Assembly (NCBI GenBank): GCA_963843755.1
Contig: CAWJLS010000008.1
Location: 372,001-436,000 of the forward strand
Direction: 5' to 3'
Origin: CAWJLS01 sp963843755
GTDB lineage: Bacteria > Acidobacteriota > Thermoanaerobaculia > Multivoradales > DATKCC01
Length of the DNA: 64,000 bases
Part shown: positions 62,535 through 64,000 of the stretch, piece after piece
How the letters are laid out: every line of letters begins with the position of its first letter
Numbering within the stretch: the stretch's first letter is position 1
The notes under the pieces: generated by a model
What the model was told of the DNA's origin: nothing
The model's database searches: none
What the model saw: only the letters and a program-made list of their open reading frames with translations
Program-made: the position numbers and the translations under genes

Positions 62535-62640
62535 AGTTCAGATTTCTTGATAATACTCTTCGTCCCGGTGTGCCCTCGACGGTGCACTACATTGGAGAAC
62601 CCACAGAGTCGTCGGGATTGGGAAAGTCAGAATCCTTATT
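62535..62640 (+). promoter_or_regulatory. Candidate structured leader of the second CRTAC1-like gene
   Basis: This is a diverged copy of the leader at 60075-60187. GTCCCGG (62562-62568) can pair with TCGGGAT (62612-62618) using two G-T wobbles. It encloses GTGTGCC...GGTGCAC (62568-62587) and the same CCACAGAGTCG (62601-62611). A competing stem GGATT (62615-62619) with AATCC (62631-62635) overlaps the outer helix by four bases. Retained pairing despite base changes argues for a real RNA structure. The class is not recognised. Confidence 0.4.
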
Positions 62641-62685
62641 CCGCGTTCTTATCATCATCTAATTAAAAGGTTGGGAGCCAATTCG

Positions 62686-64000
62686 ATGAGTCGAGCTGCG
62701 TTTGCCCTCCGCACAGGCTTTTGTACCTGCCTCGTCGCCCTGATCGCCTGGAGTCCGGCGATGGCCGACGGTGGCGTCGTCTTCAACGACATCGCCCAAG
62801 GTGGCGGTGCCGGCATCACCTTCCATCGCACCGCCTCCCCGCGCGACGCGATCCGGTCCACGATCCTGAACAGCACGCCGATCGGCATTCCGACGTTCGT
62901 CTTCGACACGCGGCCCAGCAGCCCGCAGAAGGCCCACGGCGGTCCGGGTGTCGCCATCCTCGACTTCGACAACGACGGCGACCTGGACGTCTACGTCACC
63001 AACGGTCCGGGCTCGGCCAACAGCCTGTACTCGAACCAGCTCGTCGAGACCGGTCAGTTGAGCTTCGTCGACGTGGGCCTCGCGGCGGGCGTCGACGCCA
63101 CCGCTCAGGACAGCTCGGGCGTCTGCTTCGGCGACATCGACAACGACGGCGACCAGGACATCTACGTCCTCGGCACCGGCGAGTCGAACCTGCTGTTCGA
63201 GAACAACGGCGACGGCACGTTCACCGACATCACCAACGCCGCCGGCGCCGGCGGCCAGGACCGTCACGGTGTGGGTTGCTCGATGGGTGACGTCAACAAC
63301 GACGGCTACCTGGACATCGTGATCGCCGACACCTACGGCGGCTGCAACAACCCGACCAGCCAGGTCACCGGCCAGACCAACCCCTGCACCTGGACGGGCA
63401 ACGCGAGCGACCCGGCGCAGAGCGGCTGGGAGCATCGCCAACCGGTGTTCGGCTCGGCCAACATCTACGACCAGATGGAGCAGAACATCCTGCTGGTCAA
63501 CCAGGGCGGCAACCAGTTCGTGGACGACTCCGCGGCCTCCGGCATCGAGAGCGTCTCCGGCATGTCCGGCCCCGGCCTCTCCGGTGCGGCCTTCACCTGG
63601 GCGATCGCCATGTACGACTACGACCAGGACGGCAACATCGACATCCAGAGCGCCGACAACCAGGGCTCCGCGGGCAGCCCGATCGGCCTCCACCGGATGT
63701 ACCACAACGACGGTCTCGGCAACTTCACCGAGATGACCAACAACCTGACCCTGGATCAGCAGGTGGGCGGGTGGATGGGCATCGCTCCCGCCGACTTCAA
63801 CTGCGACGGGCGGATGGACTTCTTCGCCACCAACCTGGGCAGCTACCTGGGCGGCAGCGGCTTCGAGTCCCGCTGGTTCCTGCAGAACGCCGACGGCACC
63901 TACTCTTCGCCGGGCGTCGGCGCCCTGCTGCGGACCCCCTTCGGTTGGGGCACCTCGGCGTTCGACTACGACAACGACGGCGACGACGACATCATCTTCC
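62686..64000 (+). CDS. CRTAC1-type FG-GAP repeat protein, tandem paralogue (3' truncated by window)
   Basis: It starts at the ATG after TTGGGAGCC and is open to the end of the window (438 full codons). The protein begins MSRAAFALRTGF with a signal peptide ending AWSPAMA-D, nearly the same as its neighbour. FG-GAP motifs DFDNDGDLDVYV, DIDNDGDQDIYV, DVNNDGYLDIVI, DYDQDGNIDIQS, DFNCDGRMDFFA and DYDNDGDDDIIF match in order and spacing. The UnbV domain is expected beyond the window. Most differences from the first copy lie around residues 40-75 and 215-260, which may be exposed variable loops. The duplicated unit includes the leader region, so each copy has its own control. Confidence 0.9.
   Translation, partial: MSRAAFALRTGFCTCLVALIAWSPAMADGGVVFNDIAQGGGAGITFHRTASPRDAIRSTILNSTPIGIPTFVFDTRPSSPQKAHGGPGVAILDFDNDGDLDVYVTNGPGSANSLYSNQLVETGQLSFVDVGLAAGVDATAQDSSGVCFGDIDNDGDQDIYVLGTGESNLLFENNGDGTFTDITNAAGAGGQDRHGVGCSMGDVNNDGYLDIVIADTYGGCNNPTSQVTGQTNPCTWTGNASDPAQSGWEHRQPVFGSANIYDQMEQNILLVNQGGNQFVDDSAASGIESVSGMSGPGLSGAAFTWAIAMYDYDQDGNIDIQSADNQGSAGSPIGLHRMYHNDGLGNFTEMTNNLTLDQQVGGWMGIAPADFNCDGRMDFFATNLGSYLGGSGFESRWFLQNADGTYSSPGVGALLRTPFGWGTSAFDYDNDGDDDIIF

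Overview
The window is very GC-rich DNA, most likely from an Acidobacteriota genome. The evidence is three large MacB/FtsX-type permeases of the acidobacterial duplicated orphan permease (ADOP) type, one of them paired with a PadR regulator, plus tandem FG-GAP/UnbV (CRTAC1-type) secreted proteins. The lineage is inferred from gene content. No rRNA, tRNA, CRISPR array or transposase was seen.

Left part (1-16.5 kb, mostly + strand): the end of a KAS III-type synthase; a secreted alpha/beta hydrolase; a large membrane P-loop NTPase locus (1714-7598) broken by about eight or more frameshifts; an ADOP permease; a stand-alone NFACT-R protein; a family 5 solute-binding-like protein without a signal peptide; and a tightly packed histidine kinase / receiver / four-helix membrane protein set. 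The last set looks less GC-rich than its surroundings.

Middle (16.7-21.3 kb): a group II PLP decarboxylase (- strand) diverges from a padR-ADOP operon (+ strand) with an operator-like dyad in the promoter region.

The main feature is a 38.5-kb minus-strand nonribosomal peptide locus (59906 down to 21342). In transcription order it is ADOP permease, a 4-module NRPS (5128 aa) ending in sulfotransferase-thioesterase, a 5-module NRPS (about 5750 aa) without release domain, then lipoprotein HlyD-type adaptor, ABC ATPase and ABC-2 permease. Gene gaps are a few bases or 4-base overlaps, except for about 190 bases before the adaptor. Assembly is probably not collinear with gene order. The second NRPS starts with an atypical condensation domain and, once a 1-base frameshift is corrected, ends in an acidic tail. 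The first NRPS starts with a basic helix and carries the thioesterase. I therefore infer second enzyme -> first enzyme -> sulfotransferase/thioesterase release. Binding-pocket codes read by eye suggest Ala, Ala-like, Ala, unknown, Ala-like, then Leu-like, Ser, Leu-like, unknown. The 5-module gene has a near-identical 2-kb internal repeat covering adenylation-carrier units 1 and 3.

Right end (60-64 kb): two tandem CRTAC1-like genes, each behind a related, potentially structured leader, separated by a clear intrinsic terminator. The second gene runs off the window.
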